NCBI RefSeq assembly: GCF_900107845.1
Contig: NZ_FNRM01000003.1
Coordinates: 124,001-188,000 of the forward strand
Source: Alkalimonas amylolytica
GTDB taxonomy: Bacteria; Pseudomonadota; Gammaproteobacteria; Enterobacterales; Alteromonadaceae
Direction: 5' to 3'
DNA: 64,000 bases
Position numbers and translations under genes: made by a program. Position 1 is the stretch's first letter. Every line of letters starts with the position of its first letter. The notes under the pieces are model-generated. The model saw only the letters and a program-made list of their open reading frames with translations, was not told the DNA's origin and made no database searches. Shown here piece by piece: positions 8,267 to 16,873 of this stretch.

Positions 8267-8494
8267 TCTATCGAATTCGATGGACTGCGCTACTCTAACC
8301 AGATCGTTACAAAAAATCAATAGCTATCTGGCCGTCTGCTATTTTTGATGCAACTGCCTTAATTCAGGCTGAATTCAACTTAGCATGGCTACAGTAAACC
8401 TTTATTTCATGCGATACTGTCTCATTCATGATGTTAAGTCCTGAGTCAGGCTCAGAACCTATTTAATTCGGCAAAAGGATTCAATGCCAAAGTG
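8267..8494. other. Divergent lysC/tamA intergenic region
   Basis: Together with the riboswitch leader this makes almost 500 bases without a protein gene. It holds the lysC promoter, then AT-rich DNA with no further repeat or RNA I can name. Just before tamA there is a ribosome site (AAAAGGAT, 8473-8480) followed by ATG-CCA-AAG-TGA (8484-8495), whose stop overlaps the tamA ATG. Confidence 0.5.
8292..8320 (-). promoter_or_regulatory. Candidate lysC promoter
   Basis: TTGATT (8320-8315) and TAGAGT (8297-8292) on the minus strand, 17 bases apart. It would start transcription about 20 bases before P1 of the lysine riboswitch, as expected for a riboswitch leader. Confidence 0.55.
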
Positions 8495-10231
8495 ATGTTT
8501 TTTGTTCGCGCTGCACTGGTTACGCTCTTATTACTGACGACTTCCTTTGTCACTTTGGCTGAGGGCCAAACCCGTCTGCAAGTTCAGGGAGTATCAGGCT
8601 CTGTCAGAGACAATGTAGAACTGTATCTGGCCAACTTCGCCAATGGGGATGTCTCAACATCACTGCGTTTTCAGGCACGGCTTGAGCAAGAAGCAAGAGC
8701 AGCATTAAGGGCTTTGGGCTACTATCACCCCAACATTGAGTTCAGCATAGAACGACCAGCCCGGGGCACCACCCTGGTCATGACGATAGAACAGGGGCCC
8801 GTCACCCGCTACCAACAAATTGATATTCAGATTCAGGGCGAAGCCGCAACCGATGCAGACTTCATTGCACTGAAAGAGCGGCTGGCACCAAAGGTAGGCG
8901 ATGCAGTACATCATGGTCGCTACGAGCAACTCAAAAGCAGTATGGGTAATCTTGCGCTACGAAAAGGCTATTTCAAAGCGGATTTCAGCAAGAATATACT
9001 AGCCGTATCCGAAGCACGACAAGAAGCCAGATTAACAGTGCACTTTGACAGCGGGCAGCGTTACCGTTTTGGCGATGTGCGTTTTACTGGCTCACAAATC
9101 CAGGAACCCCGACTCTTTTCCTTGATCCCATTCCAAAGTGGTGATCCATACCTTGCCAGTCAGTTGGGTGAGTTTAATCAAGCCATCGCCAATACCAACT
9201 GGTTTGGCTCTATTTTGATCGAGCCTGATGGCGAGTCACTGGAAGACAGTGATGGCACCGTTCCACTGCATGTAAAGTTGGAACCCAGAGCACGCAACAG
9301 CATGGAGCTTGGTGTAGGTTATGCCGATGTACAAGGAGCACGCTTAAAAGCCAACTGGAACAGGCCTTGGTTGAACGATCGAGGGCATAGCCTGAATAAT
9401 CGCCTGGCTTTATCCGAAATTGAACAGAGCCTGGAGTCATCTTATCGCTTGCCACTTCGCAACGTGGCGCAGGATTTTTATCAGTTTCAGTTTGGTGTGA
9501 AGAATTTCGACAACCAGGATGGCAAAGGCCAGGATTATACCATTGCAGCAGAGCGGCACTGGTTACTCAGCAATAAGTGGTATCGTACAGTCTCCATGCG
9601 CTGGCTCTACTCCGAGTTCATGCAGGCAGAACAGGAAGACAGGAGTAACCTGCTGATGCCAGGGTTCAGCTTTACCCGAAGCCGTAGTCAAGGCGGTATG
9701 ATGCCTACCCGTGGTGATCGCTTGCTCTTTTCAATGGAAACCTCTGACAGGGCCTGGGGATCCGACAGTCGTTTTATTCGCTTTCGTAGCAGAGCCAACT
9801 ACATTGCTAGTTTTGGTAGTGACCACCGAATAGTGACCCGACTCGATGCCGGTGCAATTTTGCTGGAAGAAGCCACAGCACTCCCCCCTAGTCTGCGATT
9901 CTTTGCCGGCGGCGATGGCAGCATTCGAGGTTACGGCTATGAGCGGGTAGCTCCACGGGATGATGAAGATCGCTTATTAGGTGGTCGTTATATGTTGACA
10001 GGCAGTGCTGAGTATCAATACCGCGTGGCTGGCAACTGGTGGCTGGCAACTTTTGCCGATTATGGCAGTGCCTGGAGTACAGATCCGGACTGGAAACGTG
10101 GCGTTGGGCTTGGCATTCGTTGGGCCTCTCCGATTGGGCCCGTGCGGCTGGACTTTGCCTGGGGTCTCGATCATAGTACCGGCAAATCGCGCCAGTTTCA
10201 GTTGCACTTTTCACTGGGGCCAGAGTTATGA
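8495..10231 (+). CDS. tamA: Translocation and assembly module outer-membrane protein TamA
   Basis: A 578-aa Omp85-family protein. A Sec signal peptide (about 1-23, hydrophobic ALVTLLLLTTSFV, cut after TLA) leads into three POTRA domains (about 25-265) and a 16-strand barrel that ends in the typical aromatic pattern QFQLHFSLGPEL. The barrel carries the surface-antigen motif GGDGSIRGYGYERV near residue 473. TamA works with TamB in envelope biogenesis (autotransporter insertion, phospholipid transport). ATG 8495 is preferred; a GTG sits one codon before. The tamB start overlaps the stop by 4 bases, so the two are co-translated. Confidence 0.93.
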   Translation: MFFVRAALVTLLLLTTSFVTLAEGQTRLQVQGVSGSVRDNVELYLANFANGDVSTSLRFQARLEQEARAALRALGYYHPNIEFSIERPARGTTLVMTIEQGPVTRYQQIDIQIQGEAATDADFIALKERLAPKVGDAVHHGRYEQLKSSMGNLALRKGYFKADFSKNILAVSEARQEARLTVHFDSGQRYRFGDVRFTGSQIQEPRLFSLIPFQSGDPYLASQLGEFNQAIANTNWFGSILIEPDGESLEDSDGTVPLHVKLEPRARNSMELGVGYADVQGARLKANWNRPWLNDRGHSLNNRLALSEIEQSLESSYRLPLRNVAQDFYQFQFGVKNFDNQDGKGQDYTIAAERHWLLSNKWYRTVSMRWLYSEFMQAEQEDRSNLLMPGFSFTRSRSQGGMMPTRGDRLLFSMETSDRAWGSDSRFIRFRSRANYIASFGSDHRIVTRLDAGAILLEEATALPPSLRFFAGGDGSIRGYGYERVAPRDDEDRLLGGRYMLTGSAEYQYRVAGNWWLATFADYGSAWSTDPDWKRGVGLGIRWASPIGPVRLDFAWGLDHSTGKSRQFQLHFSLGPEL

Positions 10232-13200
10232 AGTGGCTGCTTAAACTGAATAAAGGTTTTTGGTACAGCGTGCTGCTGTTTGTGCTGCTTACGGTCGTGC
10301 TTGCCTTCAGTCAGCCAGGGCTTCGTTTTAACCTCTGGGTACTCGAACGCATGGTGCCCGAACTGAGCATAGGTAAGGCAGAAGGCAACCTGCTAAATGG
10401 CTTTACGTTGCACCAACTGCATTTTGCCCAAGAGGGTATCCAACTTAAGATAGATCGGCTTGAGGTAGACAACCATCTCCCCTGCCTGTTCGGCTTTAGT
10501 TTGTGTATTAATCGACTGCAACTGGCTCACGTAGATATTCAGCTACAACCGGAACCTGCCACTAACGATGCTGACAATACTGAGCTTGCGTTGCCTCAGA
10601 TTTGGGTTCCATTCCCTATCAACATTCGCCAGCTTCAACTCAATCAGTTGGCGTTTCAAACGACCGACTTAACCGTGACACTGCACCAGTTTGACAGCAG
10701 CTTTGAGCTGTGGGGCAATCGACTTGTACTGCAACCAACGGCTGCACATCAGTTAGCCATTGTGACCAACGCTAACAAGGAAGCTACCTCAGAACCTGTG
10801 TTAGGGCAGCCTGATAGTACAGAGTTGTTAACCTGGCAAGGCCTGCAGTTGCCTGAGCTATTGTTTCCGCTGCAACTCGATATGATTGAGTTTCAGCTGC
10901 ACCAGCTTAGCCTGAATCATGAGTTGCTGCTTGATCACGTTCAATTCGGTTTGCTGCTGGAACGTCGTAAACTGCAGCTGATTGATTTCAGTGCACGCCA
11001 GGATCACGTGGAGCTTAAAGCTCAGCTTGAACTTTCCCCTCAGCAAAACTATCCAATCCTGGCCAGTCTGCAGCTGTCTCACCCCAGTTTGTTGACTGGA
11101 GAAACCCAGCTAACTGCCGCCATCACAGGGGATCTATCTGCCCTGATGCTGCAATTGTCGGTAGATGGCATCCTGCAGTCTCAGGTCAGTGCCGAACTGG
11201 ATTTATTAACCGATAAGCTCCCTTTTAAACTGCAGCTGCAAAGTGACGCCTTGCAATGGCCGCTTGATACCGAGCCAGAGTATCAGCTCACCGACACCAA
11301 GCTGGTGGCCGAAGGCAACCTGCAGCAGCTCAATGCACATCTGAAAAGCCATGTTCGCGGTGAGTTAATTCCGGCTACCAGCATTCAGCTGGATGCGAAG
11401 CTCAACAGCCAACAACTTCAGGTGGAGCAACTAATACTGGGTACCTTAGGTGGGCAGATCCATGCCTCTGGTGAGCTGGATTTCAAAGAGCAGGTGGCCT
11501 GGCGCAGCCGCTGGCAGTTTGAACAATTGGATCCAGGCTTGCATTGGCCAGACTATCCGGGACTTATCTTTGGCAGCAGTCAACTGAATGGTGCTCTGAC
11601 ACCAGAGCAAGGTTGGCAATTGCATATTCCTGAGGTACAACTATCTGGCTGGCTAAGGGAGTTTCCACTTCGTCTCGATGGACAACTTTCTTTAGAGGAT
11701 ACCGATGGCTCTGGTGCTATTGAGTTGAGTGTTCTTCCCCTCCGCTTGCACCATGGTCAAAACCGACTTGTACTTCAGGGTACACTCACCGATCAGTGGC
11801 AGATGGCTGCCGAGGTATTTATCGTTGACTTTTCCGACTCGGTTGCAAATGCCCAAGGCGAACTTGCTGGAAAAGTAGCACTGACTGGCCCAAGAAACAC
11901 TCCAGCCTTGCAGCTAGAACTTTCAGGCAGCGCACTGGGCTGGCAAGATTTAGGGTCGATCCAAAATGCGACACTCAGCGGTGAGTTGGATAGTCGTCAA
12001 CCAATGCAAACGCAGCTGAAGATGACACTTGAACAATTTCAGCTGCAAGACCATCAGCTCGATGGGATTCAGCTCGAGCTGTCAGGCACTGAACATGAAC
12101 ATCAACTGCAGTTGACTGTCATGGGCAACACATTAAGTGCAGAGCTGAATCTGAGCGGCCAGTTTGAGCGCAACGAACAGCGTTGGTCTACTCAATGGCA
12201 CAATAGCTGGCTAAGCAGCGACCTTGGGCTCTGGCAGCTGCAACAACCTCTGCAGATGCAACTTCTAGTGGATCAGCAGCAGCTATTATTGTCAGCTCAT
12301 TGTTGGCAGCGTGAAGCTGCAAGCCTTTGTTTGCAGCAGGACAGCGTAATCAGCCAGCAACAGGCAGAGCTGAAACTCGCGATGCAGGACTTCGAACTTA
12401 GTTGGTTAGAGCCTTGGCTGCCCATCTTTACCGACTTGGAAGGCCGCCTGCAGGCAAACAGCCAGCTAAGCTGGCACGCTGACTCCCCTTTAGGCGTATC
12501 CCTTGCGCTTCGAAGCGAACAAGGACAGTTGAGCTACCACTACGACCATCCTCTGGAATTACCCTGGCGCGATCTGCAGTTGCAAGCTACCCTGGAGCAG
12601 GATCAGTTTTCCATGAGCTGGCAACTGGCAGTTACTGAACAAGGCCGCATGCAGGGTCAACTGGCCTTGCAGGAATTGGCCAGCGATGACAGGCAGCTGG
12701 CCGCTGATATCCAGATCGATCAGTTTAGTTTCGAGTTTTTACAACCTTTACTGGATGAGTACAGCCAGCTCAGCGCCATACTGAATAGTCGGATCCGTAT
12801 TGAAGGCCCCTTGCAGCAGCCGGATGTCACCGGCCATCTAACCATTCGGGATGTCTCAGTGCGTGGTCAGATGTCCCCTATTGATATCGAGCAAGGTGAG
12901 CTGTCGATTGACTTCAAAAATGACAGTGCTGTTTTGCAGGGCTTTGTTCAGACCCCTCAGGGGCAAGTCAGGTTGCGGGGGGATAGCCAATGGACTGATC
13001 TTGCCGCCTGGCAAGCTGGGCTGAATATTCAGGGAGATGCGTTATCTGTTCAGATCCCGCTGGGCCGGATGCAGGTCCAGCCGGATCTGATGCTAACGGT
13101 AAACCCCGAACGCGCGCTGATCAGCGGCACGATTGATATTCCCTGGGCGCGCATGGTGATTGACAGCCTACCAGATGCCGCAGTCAGCATCAGCCGCGAT

Positions 13201-13974
13201 GAAGTACTTACCGATGAAGACTTTGTGCCACTGACCGAAGCCAGTGATAGCCGACCTATAGCCATTCATACCGACATCAGGGTTCGCCTTGGCGACCAAG
13301 TCCGTTTTGCAGCCTTTGGCCTGCGCAGCCACATAGCTGGCAGTTTGCAAGTACGACAGGACAGTGAACACCCTCGCCTTTATGGTGAGTTAAACCTGGT
13401 AGATGGTACCTTTCGCTCCTATGGTCAGGATTTATTGATCCGCCGAGGTCAATTGCTGTTCAATGGTCCAGCCGATCAACCGTTTTTAAACCTTGAGGCC
13501 ATCCGCAACCCGGACAATATCGAAGATGATGTCATTGCCGGGATCCGGGTGAGCGGTCCAGCCGATGAGCCGACCTTCCAAATTTTCTCTGAACCGGCTA
13601 TGGCTCAAGCGAACGCTACCTCCTACCTACTGCTTGGCCGAAACTTGGACAGTGAGTCCGGTAGTGGGGCCAATCCGGTGACAACAAGCCTGATTGGCCT
13701 TGGCTTGGCGTCCAGCTCAAAACTGGTTGGTAATATTGGTGAAGCTTTTGGCGTACAAGACTTAACACTGGATACGGCAGGAAGCGGCGATCAATCCCAG
13801 GTCACCGTCAGTGGCTATCTGACCCGGAATTTACAAATAAAATACGGCGTTGGCATTTTCGAGCCTTTCGGCGAGTTTACTTTACGCTATCGCTTGATGC
13901 GTAACCTCTACCTGGAAAGCGTGACAGGGCTGGAACAATCGGTGGATATACTTTACCGCTTTGAATTTGATTGA
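10228..13974 (+). CDS. tamB: Translocation and assembly module inner-membrane protein TamB
   Basis: A 1248-aa AsmA-like bridge protein, close to E. coli TamB (1259). A single N-terminal membrane anchor (about 10-30, FWYSVLLFVLLTVVLAF) is followed by a very long Gln/Leu-rich beta region that should form the hydrophobic groove spanning the periplasm. The conserved C-terminal DUF490/TamB domain covers about 920-1248 and ends in SVDILYRFEFD, which docks on TamA. It overlaps tamA by 4 bases (ATGA). It is convergent with cmoM, 6 bases away. Known roles are lipid transport to the outer membrane and assembly of some outer membrane proteins. Confidence 0.93.
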   Translation: MKWLLKLNKGFWYSVLLFVLLTVVLAFSQPGLRFNLWVLERMVPELSIGKAEGNLLNGFTLHQLHFAQEGIQLKIDRLEVDNHLPCLFGFSLCINRLQLAHVDIQLQPEPATNDADNTELALPQIWVPFPINIRQLQLNQLAFQTTDLTVTLHQFDSSFELWGNRLVLQPTAAHQLAIVTNANKEATSEPVLGQPDSTELLTWQGLQLPELLFPLQLDMIEFQLHQLSLNHELLLDHVQFGLLLERRKLQLIDFSARQDHVELKAQLELSPQQNYPILASLQLSHPSLLTGETQLTAAITGDLSALMLQLSVDGILQSQVSAELDLLTDKLPFKLQLQSDALQWPLDTEPEYQLTDTKLVAEGNLQQLNAHLKSHVRGELIPATSIQLDAKLNSQQLQVEQLILGTLGGQIHASGELDFKEQVAWRSRWQFEQLDPGLHWPDYPGLIFGSSQLNGALTPEQGWQLHIPEVQLSGWLREFPLRLDGQLSLEDTDGSGAIELSVLPLRLHHGQNRLVLQGTLTDQWQMAAEVFIVDFSDSVANAQGELAGKVALTGPRNTPALQLELSGSALGWQDLGSIQNATLSGELDSRQPMQTQLKMTLEQFQLQDHQLDGIQLELSGTEHEHQLQLTVMGNTLSAELNLSGQFERNEQRWSTQWHNSWLSSDLGLWQLQQPLQMQLLVDQQQLLLSAHCWQREAASLCLQQDSVISQQQAELKLAMQDFELSWLEPWLPIFTDLEGRLQANSQLSWHADSPLGVSLALRSEQGQLSYHYDHPLELPWRDLQLQATLEQDQFSMSWQLAVTEQGRMQGQLALQELASDDRQLAADIQIDQFSFEFLQPLLDEYSQLSAILNSRIRIEGPLQQPDVTGHLTIRDVSVRGQMSPIDIEQGELSIDFKNDSAVLQGFVQTPQGQVRLRGDSQWTDLAAWQAGLNIQGDALSVQIPLGRMQVQPDLMLTVNPERALISGTIDIPWARMVIDSLPDAAVSISRDEVLTDEDFVPLTEASDSRPIAIHTDIRVRLGDQVRFAAFGLRSHIAGSLQVRQDSEHPRLYGELNLVDGTFRSYGQDLLIRRGQLLFNGPADQPFLNLEAIRNPDNIEDDVIAGIRVSGPADEPTFQIFSEPAMAQANATSYLLLGRNLDSESGSGANPVTTSLIGLGLASSSKLVGNIGEAFGVQDLTLDTAGSGDQSQVTVSGYLTRNLQIKYGVGIFEPFGEFTLRYRLMRNLYLESVTGLEQSVDILYRFEFD

Positions 13975-13980
13975 ATACCC

Positions 13981-14748
13981 TTACCCGGCTCTTAGCAACA
14001 AATGAACGTATTTCCCCAAGGACGCATAAGGCTCTTGCCGATTGTATTTAAGCTCCATCGCAAGTAGCTCTGAGAAATGACTTTGTTGCATCGCCGGCTG
14101 GCGCAAATAGTCATGAAAACAACGCACACCTGTCTTACTGATCACCTCAAAACCTTCAGTGTCGCACCAACTTAGCACCTCAGTAGGTACCAGCGGATGT
14201 TGTGGGCTGAGTGATACCGTTTTACGCTTACTTAAACCATCGTTCACGTAGTCAAAGTTGCCATAAATCAGGTTGCCAAAGCGCTTGGCATCCAGGTTGT
14301 AAAACATCAGCGACAGCAGCCCCCCCTTTGTTAGTAGAGCTTTTAACTGCCTAATGGCAGCTTCCGGCTCTGCCAGCCACTCCAGCATGGCATGGCACAG
14401 CACAATAGAATACTTCTCACCCTGAGCACTTAACTGCTGCAAACTGCTTTGCTGACAATGGAGCTGATGGCTAAGCCCAAGTGCTTCGGCTTGCTCGGCT
14501 GCCAACTGCAGCATGGCAGCCGATATATCCGTTAAACATATTGTGTGACCGAGCTTGGCAAGTTCCAGTGCAAGCTGCCCCTGGCCGGCTCCTACGTCCA
14601 GAATGTGCTGCGGCTTTTGAAACTCGGGCAACTCAAGCAAATCACGTAACAACACCTGCTGGCGCAGCTGACCTTTTGTGGTTTGATAAATGTTGCGTTG
14701 GAATTTCTGCGCTATGCTGTCAAAATTACGATCGTTTAATTTGCTCAT
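13981..14748 (-). CDS. cmoM: tRNA 5-carboxymethoxyuridine methyltransferase CmoM (SmtA)
   Basis: A 255-aa SAM-dependent methyltransferase that methylates cmo5U to mcmo5U in the tRNA wobble position. The SAM-binding motif is HILDVGAGQGQLALELA (about 44-60), followed by CLTDIS and a post-motif I HAMLEWLAEPEAAI. The start MSKLNDRNFDSIAQKFQRNIY fits the family; the frame is open for 56 more codons upstream but that part is low-complexity and overlaps elyC. Next to it on the other strand is elyC, the same neighbour pair as smtA-ycbC in E. coli. The two start codons overlap by two bases (CATG at 14746-14749). Confidence 0.9.
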   Translation of the reverse strand: MSKLNDRNFDSIAQKFQRNIYQTTKGQLRQQVLLRDLLELPEFQKPQHILDVGAGQGQLALELAKLGHTICLTDISAAMLQLAAEQAEALGLSHQLHCQQSSLQQLSAQGEKYSIVLCHAMLEWLAEPEAAIRQLKALLTKGGLLSLMFYNLDAKRFGNLIYGNFDYVNDGLSKRKTVSLSPQHPLVPTEVLSWCDTEGFEVISKTGVRCFHDYLRQPAMQQSHFSELLAMELKYNRQEPYASLGKYVHLLLRAG

Positions 14749-15517
14749 GAATGACCCAATGGATCCTCTGCTAAAATCTTTACTGATGCCTTTGCCATTG
14801 TTGCTGCTCTGGTTGTTGCTCGCAGCTGTCCTTTGCACTTTCAAAAGGAAAGCAGGCCTGTGGTTGTTGTTCCCTGCAATCGTAGCACTTTGGCTTGGCA
14901 GCAGCAGTGCAGTCACCGAGCGCTTAGCAGCCAGACTAGAGCTTCGCTACCCGACATATCAGTCTAGCGCTGGTGTCGATAATATCATTGTCCTTGGCTG
15001 CTATCACAGTGATTATACTTATTTACCGTTAAGTAGCCGACTGGCCGAGTGTTCATTAGCCAGACTAACCGAGGCCATCATGCTTTGGCATCAACATCCT
15101 GAGGCCAGGTTGATTGTAAGTGGACACTTAACCGGGCTATCAGGCAACCATACCCAGCTAGCAGCGGATTTCGCCATAGCTTTGGGCGTACATGAACACA
15201 AAATTCTCCGCCTTACTGAACCTACCAATACGCAGCAAGAAGCAGCTTCAGCTGCGCCTTTGCTCGTTGATCAACGCAATGTACTGGTTACTTCGGCTAT
15301 CCACATGCCACGCGCCAAGCGTTGGTTTGACTACTATGGTGCAAATGTGACAGCTGCGCCTGCCCATTACCAGGTAAGGCGTCCAGTAGCTGAGCACGGC
15401 ATAGCCGGCTACCTACCTTCGCCACAGGGCATTCGTACACTCACGCTGGCACATTACGAATACCTGGGGCTTTGGCAACAACGCTTAAAGCTGTGGTGGG
15501 ATCCGGAAAACCCCTGA
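14747..15517 (+). CDS. elyC: Envelope biogenesis factor ElyC (DUF218/YdcF family)
   Basis: A 256-aa inner-membrane protein. Two N-terminal membrane helices (about 10-33 and 42-60) are followed by the DUF218 domain: NIIVLGCYHSDYTY, RLTEAIMLWHQHPEARLIVSG and a histidine in TSAIHMPRAKRWF. E. coli ElyC (YcbC) is needed for peptidoglycan assembly at low temperature through undecaprenyl-phosphate use. The ATG at 14747 shares two bases with the cmoM start on the opposite strand; an in-frame ATG at 14759 (MDPLLKS) is nearly as good and better matches E. coli ElyC. Neither has a clear SD. The stop is 12 bases from the NIF3-family gene, which converges. Confidence 0.83.
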   Translation: MNDPMDPLLKSLLMPLPLLLLWLLLAAVLCTFKRKAGLWLLFPAIVALWLGSSSAVTERLAARLELRYPTYQSSAGVDNIIVLGCYHSDYTYLPLSSRLAECSLARLTEAIMLWHQHPEARLIVSGHLTGLSGNHTQLAADFAIALGVHEHKILRLTEPTNTQQEAASAAPLLVDQRNVLVTSAIHMPRAKRWFDYYGANVTAAPAHYQVRRPVAEHGIAGYLPSPQGIRTLTLAHYEYLGLWQQRLKLWWDPENP

Positions 15518-15529
15518 GTGTGCAAAGCA

Positions 15530-16294
15530 CTAAGCTGGGTTCGGTATATCAATAAACTCTACGGCAATACCGGATTCAGCAGCCAGCCATTCACCTAACG
15601 CCTTGACGCCATAGCGCTCAGTAGCATGATGACCGGCCGCAATAAAATGAATGCATTGCTCGCGAGAACTGTGAATGGTTTGCTCCGATACTTCACCGGA
15701 AATAAAGAGATCGGCTCCAGCGTGTGCAGCGGCATCTATGTAGCCCTGACCACCACCAGTACACCAGGCTAACTGCTGCACCACTTGCTGACCGGCACTA
15801 TGGCTTAGTACTGGACGTCCTAATTTTTGCTCCAACAAAGCAGCCACCTGGTCCAGCGTTTTTGCCTGTGGGTAACGACCATACATGACAACACCAGTCG
15901 GTTGAACCCCAACCAATGGCTGCACATCCGTTAACTCAAGTAGCTGGCCAAGTTGCGCATTATTCCCAAGCTCTGAGTGCACATCCAGCGGCAGGTGGTA
16001 CGCAAACAAATTTATATCGTGTTGCAGTAATGCCTGCAGGCGCTTTTTTTTCATGCCTGTGATGCTGGCCGCTTCGCCTTTCCAAAAGTAGCCATGATGC
16101 ACCAGAATGGCATCCGCTTTTGAGGCAATGGCAGCATCAATCAAGGCCTGAGAAGCGGTGACCCCAGTTACAACTTTAGCGATTTCAGCTTTGCCTTCAA
16201 CCTGCAAACCATTCGGACAGTAATCTGATACCTGCTCAGGGTTAAGTTTGTTGGTAAGCAGTGACAGCATAAGCTGACGATGAATGGTGGTCAT
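15530..16294 (-). CDS. NIF3-like dinuclear metal-centre protein (YbgI family)
   Basis: A 254-aa member of the NIF3/DUF34 family, which forms a toroidal hexamer with a two-metal site. Metal-binding features are HHGYFWKGEA near residue 65, AYHLPLDVHSELGNNAQ around 97-113, and the C-terminal AGHHATERYGVKALGEW with His and Glu ligands. The length matches E. coli YbgI (247). Function in the family is not settled; links to GTP cyclohydrolase-type chemistry and metal insertion have been proposed. The ATG has GGAG 7 bases upstream. It is the end of a convergent pair with elyC. Confidence 0.88.
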   Translation of the reverse strand: MTTIHRQLMLSLLTNKLNPEQVSDYCPNGLQVEGKAEIAKVVTGVTASQALIDAAIASKADAILVHHGYFWKGEAASITGMKKKRLQALLQHDINLFAYHLPLDVHSELGNNAQLGQLLELTDVQPLVGVQPTGVVMYGRYPQAKTLDQVAALLEQKLGRPVLSHSAGQQVVQQLAWCTGGGQGYIDAAAHAGADLFISGEVSEQTIHSSREQCIHFIAAGHHATERYGVKALGEWLAAESGIAVEFIDIPNPA

Positions 16295-16358
16295 AGTTTT
16301 CTCCTACTCTGCAAGAGGTCATTCTAACAGCCGGACAGAGCACAACATAGACGCAAAT

Positions 16359-16387
16359 TTGTCAGAAAGCAGTGAATGTTGTATAAC
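16359..16387 (+). promoter_or_regulatory. Candidate promoter of the small Lys/Ala/Pro-rich gene
   Basis: TTGTCA (16359-16364) and TATAAC (16382-16387) with a 17-base spacer, about 35 bases before the ATG at 16426. This is one of the stronger sigma-70-like promoters in the window. Confidence 0.55.
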
Positions 16388-16425
16388 TAATCAGCACCCG
16401 ACTCTAACTACAACAGGAACAATCA

Positions 16426-16797
16426 ATGAGCAAACTGGACAAAGACCAAGTCATCGCTGAGTTCACTGCTGCATACAAAGCTGCTTTTGGTAAAGAGCCG
16501 CAGCTGGAGCAAAAACCTGGCTGGTTTAGCGTGGATGGTGGTAAAAATATTCGCTTAGCAGAGCTATCTGAGTTAGCTCAAAGTTATGGTGCTACAAAAG
16601 CACCAACCAAACCTGCAAAAGCGGCCGCCAAGCCAGCAGCGAAATCAGCTGAAAAGCCAACAGCAAAACCGGCTGCAAAGAAAAAAGTAGCGGCCACTAT
16701 AGTGGGCAAGTCACGCCCATTAGCGCAGCAGGCCGCTGCTGCCAGCTGGGCTAAGCACATCGGCGATGGGCAACGCATGCCACGGGGTGCGCGCTGA
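16426..16797 (+). CDS. Small basic protein with a Lys/Ala/Pro-rich linker, function unknown
   Basis: A 123-aa protein in three parts. Residues 1-53 look folded (MSKLDKDQVIAEF, a helix-rich segment with KPGWFSVDGGKNIRLAELSEL). Residues 60-88 are a low-complexity run of KPA/AAK repeats like the tails of histone H1-like and other nucleic-acid-associated proteins. The last 30 residues (KSRPLAQQAAAASWAKHIGDGQRMPRGAR) end in a basic tail. I do not recognise the family. It has its own good promoter, an AGGAA ribosome site and a strong terminator, so it is a single-gene unit that is probably well expressed. A DNA- or RNA-binding role is only a guess from composition. Confidence 0.7.
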   Translation: MSKLDKDQVIAEFTAAYKAAFGKEPQLEQKPGWFSVDGGKNIRLAELSELAQSYGATKAPTKPAKAAAKPAAKSAEKPTAKPAAKKKVAATIVGKSRPLAQQAAAASWAKHIGDGQRMPRGAR

Positions 16798-16820
16798 TTC
16801 CATAAACCACTCTGTTATAT

Positions 16821-16854
16821 AAAAAGCTTGCCGGTCAACACCGGCAAGCTTTTT
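16821..16854. terminator. Bidirectional intrinsic terminator
   Basis: A perfect 15-bp stem with a CAAC loop, flanked by A5 on the left and T5 on the right. It can end both the small basic-protein gene (plus) and the S8 protease gene (minus). Confidence 0.9.
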
Positions 16855-16873
16855 AACATCTCATCGTATTATT

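Noticed and set aside
14749-14916. N-terminal extension of CmoM by 56 residues
   Set aside because: The added segment is low-complexity, has no counterpart in the family as I know it, and lies within elyC; MSKLNDRNFD is a normal start.
16584-16778. Ala/Phe-rich reading frame opposite the small basic-protein gene
   Set aside because: It is the antisense reading of the KPA repeats, a common artefact of biased codons.
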